Of a stretch of DNA of 28,188 bases, positions 1 through 10,400 are shown piece by piece. Under the pieces are notes generated by a model, which saw nothing but the letters and a program-made list of their open reading frames with translations, was not told where the DNA came from and searched no databases. This DNA is from Apostichopus parvimensis. Taxonomy: Eukaryota > Echinodermata > Holothuroidea > Aspidochirotida > Stichopodidae. Positions within the stretch are counted from its first letter, which is position 1; every line of letters begins with the position of its first letter. The position numbers and the translations under genes were made by a program. The DNA is taken from positions 13,041 through 41,228 of the forward strand of contig KN888520.1 of NCBI GenBank assembly GCA_000934455.1. Direction: 5' to 3'.

Positions 1-149
1 ATACTTTCACCTACCTGCTCTTTCAAACCTTTCCAATAACACTTTTTAAAGCTCTCAATCAGTATTTTATTTCCTTTCACATTTATTTTGACCTACTGAT
101 ACAGTAGCTACCAAGCAGTACTCAAGCAAACCTGTGGAGACCACACCAA

Positions 150-800
150 TGCAAACTTCTAGCAGTGAAACAACTGGCTCGACTGTCAGGGAAGGTACAG
201 TAAATGTAGATGTTAGGTATGTTAGGTATAATAAACCCAACAAAACCTGAATGGGACGAGTGAGCAAGGCCATGCTTGACTGTATAAATGCAGACACCAG
301 ATCACTGACAAGCGTGAACCAGTAGAGAAATACCACGAGCGTACTGGAATGGTTTAACAATTTACAGGAAAAGAGCGGTCTCACCTTTCTGGTCTTCGAT
401 ATTGTTGATTTTAACCCCTCGATAAGCAAGGATCTCCTACACAAATGTTAACATGGGGGCCAAAGCATACACCAGAATCAGTGATACCGAATACGAGACT
501 ATCATGCACGCAAGGCGATCTCTCCTTCACGATCACAAGGGCAAGGCTTGGGAGAAGAGAGACACGGGTAACCAATTCGACGTCTCAATGGGTGCGTTTG
601 ACGGAGCGGAAGTTTGTGAATTAGTGGGACTATTCATTTTGAACAAACTGGAGAAAAACCCCGACATCACTAGTTTGGGACTATACAGGGACGATGGGCT
701 AGCAGTAATGAGGTCATGCTCAGGCAGCAAAGCAGAGAGAATACGAAAAGCCCTAATCAAGATTTTCCATACATGCGGACTAAAAATCAATGTTTGAGGC
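150..800 (+). mobile_element. Decayed reverse-transcriptase fragment (YRDD-box family)
   Basis: Plus-strand translation around 345-420 reads VFDIVDFNPSIS, which looks like reverse-transcriptase motif A with its catalytic Asp. The open stretch 453-797 carries FDGAEVCELVGLF and then LGLYRDDGLAV, which fits motif C with its Asp pair, followed by a helix ending CGLKI. From memory this matches an RT family common in cnidarian and other marine-invertebrate genomes, whose full copies often carry a GIY-YIG endonuclease (Penelope-like). I see no endonuclease or element ends here. The piece is broken, with a few interruptions and both ends missing, so it is a dead fragment. The exact class (Penelope-like or LINE) is not settled. 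The long minus-strand open frame over 67-444 is most likely its shadow. Confidence 0.7.
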
Positions 801-841
801 TAAGTACGCTATAATTTTGTTTACTGACAATACTGATCATT

Positions 842-1548
842 TTGTTTATGATTTCTTCCTTTATTCAGGCTGCCAAAATGATCTGCTTTGGAAATCCAGC
901 ATCTGGGATTGGCACTGATATACCTTCAACTGAGGAAAGAGAGAATGAAGTAGACACCCAGGGTGATCAACCAGCAAACAAGGTTTTGGACACAGAAATT
1001 CCAGTTGAGGAAAACTACCAGGAGGAAATTAAAGAATTTAAAAAACATTGACAGGCTTCATTACAGAATCAAACAAACTTTATACGACACTACTCTCAAA
1101 GTATAGCAACTTGGAAAGAGAAGTGAAAGAAGCAAAGCAGACCAGATCCCTTGGTGGCGGTCCCAGTGGATGTAATGGACAGAACTCCTGTCACAGTGCC
1201 ACTGGCAGAGCTGGACCAAAACACACCACCACCATGCCATTCCGAGTCACCGGTTTCAGAGCCTCTCAAATTTTCGTTGTCGTGTTTTGCAAACAACCCC
1301 AATGAGGTCGGGAGAAGATTGGCTAAGTTGTACTTTACAAGTGAAGAGAGAGCAGAACGCAACTGCAACAGGATTGGAAAACCAGCTCTCCCTCAGGACA
1401 AGCTCGCAAAAGTGCGCCAAGACCTGTTTCCAATGTACAAACTCCCCTCAAGCAACATGAAGTGGTGTGGAAGCAAGTGACGAAATCCCTGGACAACGAA
1501 ATGAGGTCAAAGTCTGCGTACAGGAAGAAAAAGCTGATGCTTGTTTGA
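842..1548 (+). pseudogene. Broken BEN-domain gene or transposon-borne BEN ORF
   Basis: BEN domains bind DNA and are found in chromatin repressors and in some mobile elements. The frame from 1151 gives GRRLAKLYFTSEERAERNC, then GKPALPQDKLAKVRQDLFP. This fits the BEN pattern of an opening helix, a Lys-Pro-Ala-Leu turn, and a helix ending before 'FP'. The last BEN helix is found only after a shift to another frame near 1460, reading VVWKQVTKSLDNEMR and stopping at 1546-1548. Upstream, 842-1051 encodes an acidic stretch and 1048-1130 a short coiled coil (NLEREVKEAK), again in different frames. At least two frameshifts therefore break it. No intron is evident. An AATAAA at 1567-1572 suits a transcript end. 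It could be a retrocopy of a host gene or part of a mobile element. Confidence 0.6.
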
Positions 1549-2244
1549 TTGAGTTTCATTTTTATTAATAAATTGTTTTATTAAAACTTTACACACGCTA
1601 AGGTTATGTACTTCATCTCATCTTACACCATTTTAATTAAGTGTGACATTTCTATATACTTGTCCAAGAACTTCAGAAACATCATATTGTGTCGTTTATG
1701 TCTACTTTAATTTTTTAAATATAAAATAAGTATGCATTTTGAATATCTGTTGATTAAGTACACGCTATGTTTTTTGAAGCACCACAATTTGGATTTGAAG
1801 ACTTAAAAATCGCATTCTTCAAGTTATTTGATTGCAAGAGTTAATTGACCATCATTGAGATTTATTGAATTGTTTCTTGTTAAGTATAGTTAGTAAATTG
1901 ATATATGTAATTCAAATACAACCATTGAGCCTTTACATGAATATCAAGTTTTATTATGGGCTATAAATATGAGTTGCACCTAAATCTTGTAACCTGCAAA
2001 AGTTGACCCAAAGGCGGAAGGGGTATCTTTGGCAGGGTGGATTTTACACCTTAGATACTTCAAATGGGGATGGTGTGAAATGGTACCCTATAGCATTCTT
2101 ACACATACTTCAAATGTAAATTATTTTGGTAGAAGCAAATTCAAATTATTTTAAGGGCAGAGATAATGAAAGTTTTCATGTTTCCAATGCCTCCAAGTCG
2201 ATCTGTTTAAGCTTGTTATTATAAATTATCAACATCTGTATTCA
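1549..2244. other. AT-rich spacer without a gene
   Basis: An AATAAA lies at 1567-1572. Beyond that I see only AT-rich DNA with no supported reading frame. The pyrimidine-containing run ending in CAG near 2245 could be a splice acceptor for the following remnant. Confidence 0.5.
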
Positions 2245-3200
2245 GGAGTTGAAGACATGGGATGATGGCATAAAGAAACATTTGGGAAGCACACCCTCAG
2301 CCACAGCGGCAAGTGGCACAAAAGGGAGGCAGAGTGTGGCCAGGTGACTATACCATCAGTACGCCAGGGGCACCAGCATACGACATTATATTGCACAATG
2401 CCAGCTCCTGGTAGCTAGGAGAAGAGCCACCAGGGTCCACAGTCTGGCATATGCTCTTCAGAATATTTTGCAGAGAAAACATGTTATAATTAGGCCTAGT
2501 ATCAAATCAGTTGACATCTCCCACATTTGCCACAACAGCCTATGTGTAGAGAAACAGTGCGTTCAATAACTTACAGGATGCATCGCATTGAGGAGGAACA
2601 AGAGGCAAAGGATAGAGAGAATGCCAGAATAAGGATGCAGAGAATGAGGCAGCGGAGGAAAGATGATGGTCTCGCTCCAACTACAGCATCAAAAGAAGAA
2701 AACCCGCTCTGGCACAACCCAGCAGCAGGAAAAATGGCGGGAGTATCAAAGGCAGTACAGAGGCTCACTGTCGAGCCAGAAGAAAAGGCGTGCCAATTAA
2801 CAGCTGCGACAACGACGTGCCTTAATGAGACAACAAACAACACCATCTGCTGAACCAGCAGCTTCTCAGATCAATGCAGCTCAGAGGAAAGCACTATCAC
2901 GCTCGTGGACAGTGGCGCCGAAGTGTCCAGATCAATTTGCTGTTCTCGATGGCATGATTCGGAAGTCCACTCCGTGGAAAAGAGCAGCACTCAGAGGGAA
3001 AGGGATCCTTAGCCTATCAGTAGCAAAAGGATAGAGTTTCTGGAGTCAACTCCGTTGAAAGAAGTCCTCGATGACATCAGAAATAGCAGAAAGAATCTGG
3101 ACATTCAGTTGAGGCGTCTTCTGTACAGGGTCGGTCTGTATCAAGCGAAGGATAAAGAAAACTGACTGCTAGATGCCAGTTGGGGCTCAGCTGGGCTTTT
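2245..3200 (+). pseudogene. Unrecognised Arg/Lys-rich coiled protein remnant
   Basis: An acceptor-like site precedes GAGTTGAAGAC at about 2245. It is followed by an open piece containing ATRVHSLAYALQNIL. From 2578 comes a strongly basic helix (RIRMQRMRQRRKDDG), and in another frame EKWREYQRQYRGSL with KKRR. Later pieces include PWKRAALRGKGI (to about 3003) and EFLESTPLKEVLDDIRN (about 3035-3100), ending in a TGA near 3165. The pieces lie in different frames, so the gene is broken at several points. The succession of basic region, 'SP-KR-LE' motif and coiled coil resembles multicopy unnamed proteins I recall from corals and echinoderms, but I cannot name the family. It runs directly into the ZNF862-like remnant and may once have been a neighbour or part of the same unit. 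Confidence 0.4.
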
Positions 3201-3400
3201 TTTAAGCAGTCCAGCCCGCACACAAGCCATAGACTACCGGAAGAAAAAAAGAGACTCAGTCAGCCCAGACACACTGGCTAATGTGCTGGATTTTTATGCA
3301 CGCACGGCAAGAGAGATGCCGATGGCGCGATTAGCTCTGGGTGGTCAGTCGGTGAAGGTTATGGACTGCACCATGAAAACGGCCTCCTCTTGAGTTCAAA
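3200..3400 (+). pseudogene. Possible continuation of the unrecognised remnant
   Basis: The frame over about 3228-3390 reads DYRKKKRDSVSPDTLANVLDF and then TAREMP and KVMDCTMKTA before a stop. It looks like real protein: amphipathic, with no low-complexity runs. It probably belongs to the preceding basic protein and not to the hAT-like gene that follows. I cannot assign it a function. Confidence 0.3.
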
Positions 3401-3429
3401 TCAAAAGTGTTCTATCATCCGCTACATGA

Positions 3430-4766
3430 TGTTGTCACAGCAGTCCTTTTTAACACAAGGACTCGAGAGGGAAAAGTGCAGGCTTTATCAAGCTTCTCCA
3501 TTCCAAAACCTTTGTTGACTTCATCCACTTCATGGTTGACATTCAGAACATACTGGCAAGATTGTCATTGCTCTTTCAAAAAGCAGACCTCAGCTATGCA
3601 CAGCTGCCAAAGCTGGTCAAAGTCACTGTAGCATCAATCAGCAAGGTATCCACACAGTAAGTATACAGATTATCCCAAAAGAATATGTCATGCTTGTAAC
3701 TATAAATAAAAATATTTTAAAATATTTTTTGCCATTAAGTGAGAACACAGCATCATTTTCTTTTTGTCCGCAATTGTTAGCCTTGGGCCGACTCTCAGAG
3801 AATTTAGACGCAAAGTGGGTGAAGAAGATGGACAATTCCATGGCATTGAATTGGATTGGACCAGTGGTGGAGAATTGTGTGATTGACTCAGTAGCAACTA
3901 GATTGCAAGAGTGCATTCCAAACAGATTTGATGTTGCCGACAATGAACCACAAGTAGCAGCTATGGCCAAGATTATCGATTTCAAGTTGTGGCCCATAGT
4001 GGAGGAAGAGGGTAAGCTTTTTATTTTTAGCATCAGATAAGTTCATGTCTAAATGATAATTTCAATCTCTTTAAAAATTTGGACTAATTAGATAGAATGG
4101 TAACTTTGTTACTTTAACCATCACAAAACTGCTTTGTTTACTTTTAGATTTTGGCAATGAAAGAATTGGCTCTCCTTGTGGACTATCACCGTATAATGCT
4201 CCAGAATTGTGGAAATCCTGACATGGTTGAGGTTGAATGGGCTGGAATCAGGGGCAGTATTTACAATCAGTATGTATCATTAATCATCCATCACTTTCGA
4301 AAAAAGGACAACTTCTACCCATAGATGATTTGAGCTTAACCATACATTAATATGCATTCTCATTTTATCTCTTCACACAGCTTCAAAACCAGTACACACC
4401 ACAACTTGGGATCAGGTAAACAACAGGTTCAGAGAGGATGGCCCCAACTTACTGTTCTTGGTGGACCTCCTACTAACAATTCCTTCTCACTCTGTGGAAT
4501 GTGAAAGAGGGTTTAGTCAGATGAAGAGGATAAAGACAGATTAGAGGAACAGGCTCTCCAGCAGTACCCTTACCAGCTTATTAAGAATACTGCTCGAAAA
4601 GACCAGAGAATCAGAATTTGACCCCTTGCCAGCTATCCATTACTGGAACAGCAGTGCCAGACGAGCACGTTGCCTCTTTCAACTGCGATATGGCAGCAGG
4701 CAGCTCACCAGTGGGGACACTGAAAGTGATGATGAGGTTCTGAGCAATGATGAGAGCGAGGGATGA
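3430..4766 (+). pseudogene. ZNF862-like hAT-transposase-derived gene, broken
   Basis: Exon-like blocks are (a) to 3656, ending in donor GTAAGT; (b) 3781-4011, with a pyrimidine-rich acceptor and donor GTAAGC; (c) 4148-4269, with donor GTATGT; (d) 4381-4766. Block (a) reads ILARLSLLFQKADLSYAQL, block (b) LQECIPNRFDVADNE, block (c) NPDMVEVEWAGI. Block (d) has the hAT C-terminal dimerisation signature HSVECERGFSQMKRIKT, then RNRLSS and FDPLPAIHYW, and an acidic tail. This order fits the C-terminal half of ZNF862/hAT-family proteins, in which this region mediates dimerisation. Breaks: an in-frame TAG at 4542-4544 where I recall the family usually having Trp, and frame changes inside blocks (b) and (c). 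Retained introns mean it is not a processed copy. The N-terminal zinc finger is not seen. Confidence 0.7.
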
Positions 4767-5300
4767 ACATAATTAATACTACCTGTACATAAGAACGGAA
4801 GGGGAAGGGAACTGAGAGGGAATGTCGTTTATGATTAATGACACTTTTGTTGTAAGCTGCAAATAACTCTCATTTGTTGTTGTTTTTTCACAGCTTTTTT
4901 TCCATTTTGTGCCTTATCTTTACTGCTATGTGTTAGACTAATTTGCCAAGTTCCCTGACTTCAATATGGGGCTCTAAGTTAGAAGATGTTGTATGTAAAA
5001 AAAATGTATCTTCTCCTTATTGGAGTTCCTTTGGCCATCCCTAAAACATATAACCTACTTTACATGTTTCCGCTGCAGGACGACCTCTAAACGAACCCAA
5101 AAGGGTGGAACATCCCTTACACATGCTTGAATAGGCAATTATTTATTTACAATTTATTATGCGCTTTTCATGACTGGCCTTGGTTTTATTTGTGGCAAAC
5201 TTGTTTACGTTAGTTTCGTTAATTGTTTCTTCTGATTTTGCTTTGTCCACTTTATTCCTCTTATTACTCTGTATGTATCATACACTTGTTCTTCTTTAGA
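4767..5300. other. Spacer downstream of hAT-like remnant
   Basis: AT-rich DNA with no supported reading frame; probably the old 3' untranslated region and flank of the hAT-like gene. Confidence 0.4.
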
Positions 5301-5380
5301 TATTACTCTTCACCCATGTTAAAGTGCTTTGAGATATTTTATATGTAAAGCGCTTTACAAATACATATTTTTATTTATTC
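5301..5380 (+). repeat. LINE/SINE-like 3' tail, copy 1
   Basis: The motif CCATGTTAAAGTGCTTTGAG, then GTAAAGCGCTTTACAAATA and a T/A-rich end, closely resembles the 3' tails of L2/CR1-type LINEs and the SINEs that share them. Such tails typically end in a GCGCT-containing stem followed by ATAAATA. No coding part of a LINE is attached. Confidence 0.5.
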
Positions 5381-5490
5381 GTCTTAACCTTATTTTTATA
5401 AGTTTCATTAATTTATTGATTATATTTCTGATTATGCTGAGACTGCTTTTTTAATTATCTTATTTATTTTATATTTTTAATTCCTAAGAT

Positions 5491-5570
5491 TTTACTCTAG
5501 ACCCATGTTAAGGTGCTTCGAGATATGTTTTATGTCAAGCAGTACATAAATATATATATATATTATTATA
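5491..5570 (+). repeat. LINE/SINE-like 3' tail, copy 2
   Basis: A second copy of the preceding tail lies about 190 bp downstream in the same orientation. It shares ACTCT, ACCCATGTTAA, GTGCTT, CGAGATATGTTTTATGT and CATAAATA, and ends in a (TA)n run. It is more diverged than copy 1 in the GCGCT core. Confidence 0.5.
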
Positions 5571-5862
5571 ATCACCAGATGTAACCGTCATGTTTTGCCA
5601 TAACGGGGCTCCATACTTGTAACCTTATCGGAAATAAATAAACCTCTTCTCTAGTACAAACTACAAACCAACAGTGTCTGTGTGTCTTTCTGATATAAAG
5701 AGTCACCAAATATGTTACAGTAACAGAGGCCAGATCCTAGGAATGGTAGACAAGGAGACAAATTGTACACTTACAAACTGTCAATGCATGATAAAGGCTT
5801 TAGAGGCTACCACATTATGACTATCACTATTTTTTGCTCAGAGGCCAATGTGATCGACTCAC

Positions 5863-6132
5863 ATGCACCACCGTTTGCCAGAGAATACCAATTGGACACC
5901 TTCTAAGAGTGACATTGACAATATAATGACCAACCCTGACATTGAAAACATTGACTCCGTGGATAAACTGGACACAATCTCTACAACTCTCTTCTGTACA
6001 GTTGACAACCAAAAATTGTCCTCTCAAAAGGCAAAGAAGAGGAAACAGTCTCTGACAAATAATATTCTACTTATCAAAGCCAAAAGAAAGCTAAGGAGAG
6101 AATTCTGCATTACCAGAGACCTCAGATTATAG
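5863..6132 (+). CDS. Weak hypothetical ORF, possibly an exon or relic
   Basis: An 89-residue open frame starts MHHRLPENTNW and is Lys-rich in its second half (KAKKRKQSL, KAKRKLRRE). I recognise no domain. The clustered basic residues could be a nuclear-localisation type of segment, but the frame is short, isolated and without clear splice sites. Chance or transposon debris is about as likely as a gene. Confidence 0.15.
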   Translation: MHHRLPENTNWTPSKSDIDNIMTNPDIENIDSVDKLDTISTTLFCTVDNQKLSSQKAKKRKQSLTNNILLIKAKRKLRREFCITRDLRL

Positions 6133-7486
6133 GCAATAAATAAATTACTTAATTAAGAAATAAAGAATTTATCTTAATCTTCAGCAGACAACCAATAGTT
6201 TGAGACCACTTGTAGCGAGAAAGATCTGCAATTTTTTGGGAAGAATATTAAAATGTCATTTTTAAAGCCAAGCCAAGATCCGGACCCTGGTAATAAAACC
6301 AGCTATCTCATTGACAGTAAACGTATTGTTAACCAAATTAATCTCCTCGTTAAGATCGTCATTAGCATATCTTTGATATCACTACAGGTCTGATTCATGA
6401 CAGTGCCTTCAAATACTGCACTGATAACTTTATTAACTCCAACCTGTTGTACTTTACTCCCAATTTTAATGACACAATTATTCATGATGATCACCACGCA
6501 ACTGCCATCATCTGAATTAATGACTGGAATCTAGCACCTAGCTGACACAAAACATAATACCTCTCCTGGTCACAACTGCAATAGTAGTACTGTATTTTAT
6601 GATTAAGTAATGCCCTACTCACTTCACCAGTAACACCATCAGACTATTGCATGTCCTCACAAAAGTAGGATATTTCCCTTCCCCCCCCCCCCCCTGTATG
6701 AGGGCTTTTGCTATTCCCTCTTCCAAACCAATAAATCCCATATTAACCACAGACAGGGCGGCTGGCCGATCGGTTCTGGAGCGAGAAGTGAGCCCCCCCC
6801 CCTTTGTATTCTGAAGTCCCAAACCACCATGAGACTTATTGATATAGTTAGTTTAATGTTGTAATGATAGACGATTACTTTAATTCTATTATTCCTCTCT
6901 CCTATTATTCTCTTTTCTTTTACTTATTTTGATTGTTTTAAATTGTTAATACATTAATTGTTCATAACCATATACAAGCTTTTGTGTAGTTAAACTTCAT
7001 CCTTGTGTTTGTAAGAGACGCGAGTCAGTTTTTATACGTCACAAGGTGCATGATCATGTGCCTCACCCAGTAACTCAGTGCAGGTAAGAGAACCCACCTC
7101 TCCCAAAGACAAATGTCCCCTGGGTGGAAGTTCTGGACCTTTCTTATGCTACTGCAGGGCAGGGAACAATGGAGGTCTTTGCTCCTTTGTATGCAGTAAA
7201 CAGTACTAGTGTACACAGTGTGGGGGTACATGAATGGCTGAAGTGTGCCCAATGTGCCATTTTTTATCAAACAGTACAGTGTGCAATATCTCAACTAGGA
7301 CGAAAGTCTGTCCACAGACAAATATCAAAAGCGGAGCCGATGCTGCATTGCACATTGCACATTGTACCGTTCAAACTCTAAATACTGAACCAGGCGAGAA
7401 TCACATCATCTATTAAAGCCTGAGTTACCTGGAATGATTTCCGTAAGGTCACACCAGGCTGCAGACATGGCTCACTTCACCTTCTT
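6133..7486. other. Spacer with poly-C tracts; 3' flank of the minus-strand gene
   Basis: I see no supported gene. It contains a run of 14 C at 6681-6694 and 10 C at 6793-6802, otherwise AT-rich sequence. The part just below 7487 should hold the 3' untranslated region of the minus-strand gene. I did not find a confident polyadenylation signal there. Confidence 0.4.
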
Positions 7487-10400
7487 TCACACACCTTTCT
7501 TACTCTCCTGAGTTACTATGGTAACCTGGATACCAAACTCTTCTTCCAGTTCTTCTAACTCCTCCAGGCACCTCTCTCTTCTTTCTCTGATTCGCCTTAT
7601 GATCTTCTCCTTCTCTCTGAGATAGGCTCTAAGCCCCGTCTGCAATAAAATATATAGTTAAACCAGAATGTCAAAATCCATTGAAATTTCGATTACTTCA
7701 TTGAAATAGACGTCTGCTTATTCACCAGAAACAGCTATTATAATAAATGTGTCCTGATTTCTACCATGAGATACGGGTATCATGTTTAAATGGTTTCCAG
7801 AGTTTGACTGCTGGTGACCCAGATGACCTTTGACCTCTACCCAAAAGCAATTAAGTTTTTCTATTTAATATAACGCATCCGCATGCCACTTATAAAAAAA
7901 TCTCCATGATTCCTAACTTGAGATATAGTGTTTACAAGGTTTTCAGTGTTTGACATCTGGTAACCTCAGATGACCTTTAACCTCCACATTAAACTATACA
8001 CTTCTTCTCAATATGATTCATGCACATGCCAAGTATAACAAGATTTCCACAATTTGACCCCTGGTAAAGCCAAATGACCTTTGATCTCTACCAAAAATAA
8101 TGAGGGTCTTGAACTCAACGTGTCACAACTACATACTAAATATGAGATTCCAAGCTTTCCTTCATGAGATATCATGTTTACATGTTTAACAATTTGACCT
8201 CTGGTGGCCCCTAATGACATTTGACCTCCCCGAAAACAATAGGGTTCTTCTACTCAATGTGGTATTCCTACAAACCAAATATGAAATTGGTCCAATTTTC
8301 CCTTCTTAAGATATCGTGTTTACAAGCAATGTCTCACACACACACACACTCATCCGCCTGTATGACTACAAAGGTTACGATTATCATCGAAACCAAAGAG
8401 CAGGATCAATAACATTCTTGTCCTGAGAAAACTGGTGTGATGAAGTCTTTCCTGGTTCTCCTCACAAATCGTATCCAGAGTTTCCAATACCTCTCACTAC
8501 TTTTTCGCTTGGAATAGTTGCCTAACTTATTTGAAATTTTGAGCAAAGCCATATGGCAAGGAATCATTAAGCCAACTTTTTTTGTATTTTTTTTTTTAAG
8601 TCTCCTTACATTGTTAGGTTCAAATATTAGAAACAAGCATTATTTCACAACAGGTACAGTGGCGCAGTGGCTAGTGTCTGTACCTGAAGAGCTCTATGTC
8701 TTGGGTTCAAACCCCAGTGAAGGCAGTTTCTCTTTTTCTATTCTTATAACTCTTTCTTTCCATCATGAACTTTAAATATTAGAAACGAGCATTATTTCTC
8801 AACAGTTACAGTGGTGCAGTGGTTAGTGTCTGTACCTGAAGAGCTCAATGTCTAGGGTTCAAATCCCAGTGAAGGCAGTTTTTCTTTTCTTATTCTTATA
8901 ACTCTTTCCTTCCATTAAGATTAAGATCTTTAAATATTAGAAACAAGCATTATTTCACAACAGGTACAGTGGCGCAGTGGTTAGTGTCTGTACCTGAAGA
9001 GCTCTATGTCTTGGGTTCAAACCCCAATGAAGGCAGTTTTTCTTTTTCTATTCTTATACCTCTTTCCTTCCATTAAGATTAAGATCTTTAAATATTAGAA
9101 ACGAGCATTATTTCACAACAGGTACAGTGGCGCAGTGGTTAGTGTCTGTACCTGAAGAGCTCTATGTCTTGGGTTCAAACCCCAGTGAAGGCAGTTTTTC
9201 TTTTTCTATTCTTATACCTCTTTCCTTCCATTAAGATCTTTAAATATTAGAAACGAGCATTATTTCTCAACAGTTACAGTGGTGCAGTGGTTAGTGTCTG
9301 TACCTGAAGAGCTCTATGTCTTGGGTTCAAACCCCAGACAAGCTCCATGTCTGCAGTTCAAGTCCAAGCAAAGCCTTTTACTTTTCTATTCTCTGGAGAG
9401 AGTGGAAGTATAAATATAAGAAACGAAGTTTCTCCAGAGGGAACCGAAATGGTGTGATTGGTAGTTCCATCGTTTGGTAAGCGATTGGTTTGGATTGCAT
9501 CGGTTCAAGTCCCAGGTGAGTATTTGCAAAAGGAGTTCTGACAAGCGGATAAGGTGAGTACCGAAGGTGAGCCCTCCCCCTGGTGAGGGTGAGGTGAGAA
9601 GCGAAGGTGAGACGAGGTGCGGACAGGGTGAGTTCGCCGCCACCCCTGCCCCCTGACAAGGTTCAACGCGGCAAAAGGAGTTCGCCGCCACCCCTCCCCC
9701 TGACAAGGTTCCACGCGGACAAGGTGAGTTCGCCGCCACCCCTCTACCTGACTAGCTTCCCACGCGGGAGTAGGATCAGGGGAGAAAATCTTTTGAAAAA
9801 ACTTCTAAGTCCACACATCTGGATCTTTAAGTATTTAAAAAACTTGCAAAATCAAAGTCTCACCTAATGGTCTGCTGGAAAAAAAAAAATTTTTGGACCA
9901 CAAGGTCCCTGGTTCAATCCCAACCTCTGCTTCTCTTTTAAAAATTAGGGAGAAAAAGGAGAGAGGAAAAGGAGAGAAAAAAAAGAGAGAAAAAAAAGGA
10001 GAGAGTAAAAGGAGAGAGTAAAAGATAGAGAGTAAAAGATAGAGAGTAAAAGATAGACAGAAAAAGATAGAGAGAAAAAGATAGGGAGTAAAAGATAGGG
10101 AGAAAATGTAGAGAGAAAAAATAGAGAGGAAAAATAGAGAGGAAAAAATAGAGAAAAATATAGAGAGAAAAAAGGAGAGAGATAAAAGGAGAGAGAAAAA
10201 AGGAGAGAAAAAAAGAAAGTGGGACCTGGTTTTTCCACATCTTGTTTTAAGAACAGTTTACAGATAAACACATCCATAAAAACAAAACTCAATATATGTA
10301 TAAAAATACATCCAATTAGGACTACAAAAATATTGCATCAATTTTGAACCAACAGTTCCATAACATTAAGTACTGCTTAACCATTCATTAGACTGGTTTT

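Noticed and set aside
67-444. 125-residue minus-strand ORF
   Set aside because: It overlaps the reverse-transcriptase signal on the plus strand and has no recognisable domain; most likely a shadow.
7025-7416. Overlapping ORFs on both strands
   Set aside because: No domain, Cys/His content without zinc-finger spacing, and short repeats explain the openness.
8008-8220. Minus-strand ORF in array 1
   Set aside because: Translation of the DR1 minisatellite; the same peptide pattern recurs in array 2.
8660-9360. Functional tRNA-Phe gene cluster
   Set aside because: The acceptor stem does not pair and the anticodon stem is poor, so the units are tRNA-derived only.
9378-9867. Overlapping ORFs on both strands
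   Set aside because: They translate the GC-rich minisatellite.
9938-10292. Minus-strand ORFs rich in Phe, Ser and Leu
   Set aside because: Translation of the purine-rich simple array; hydrophobic by composition only.
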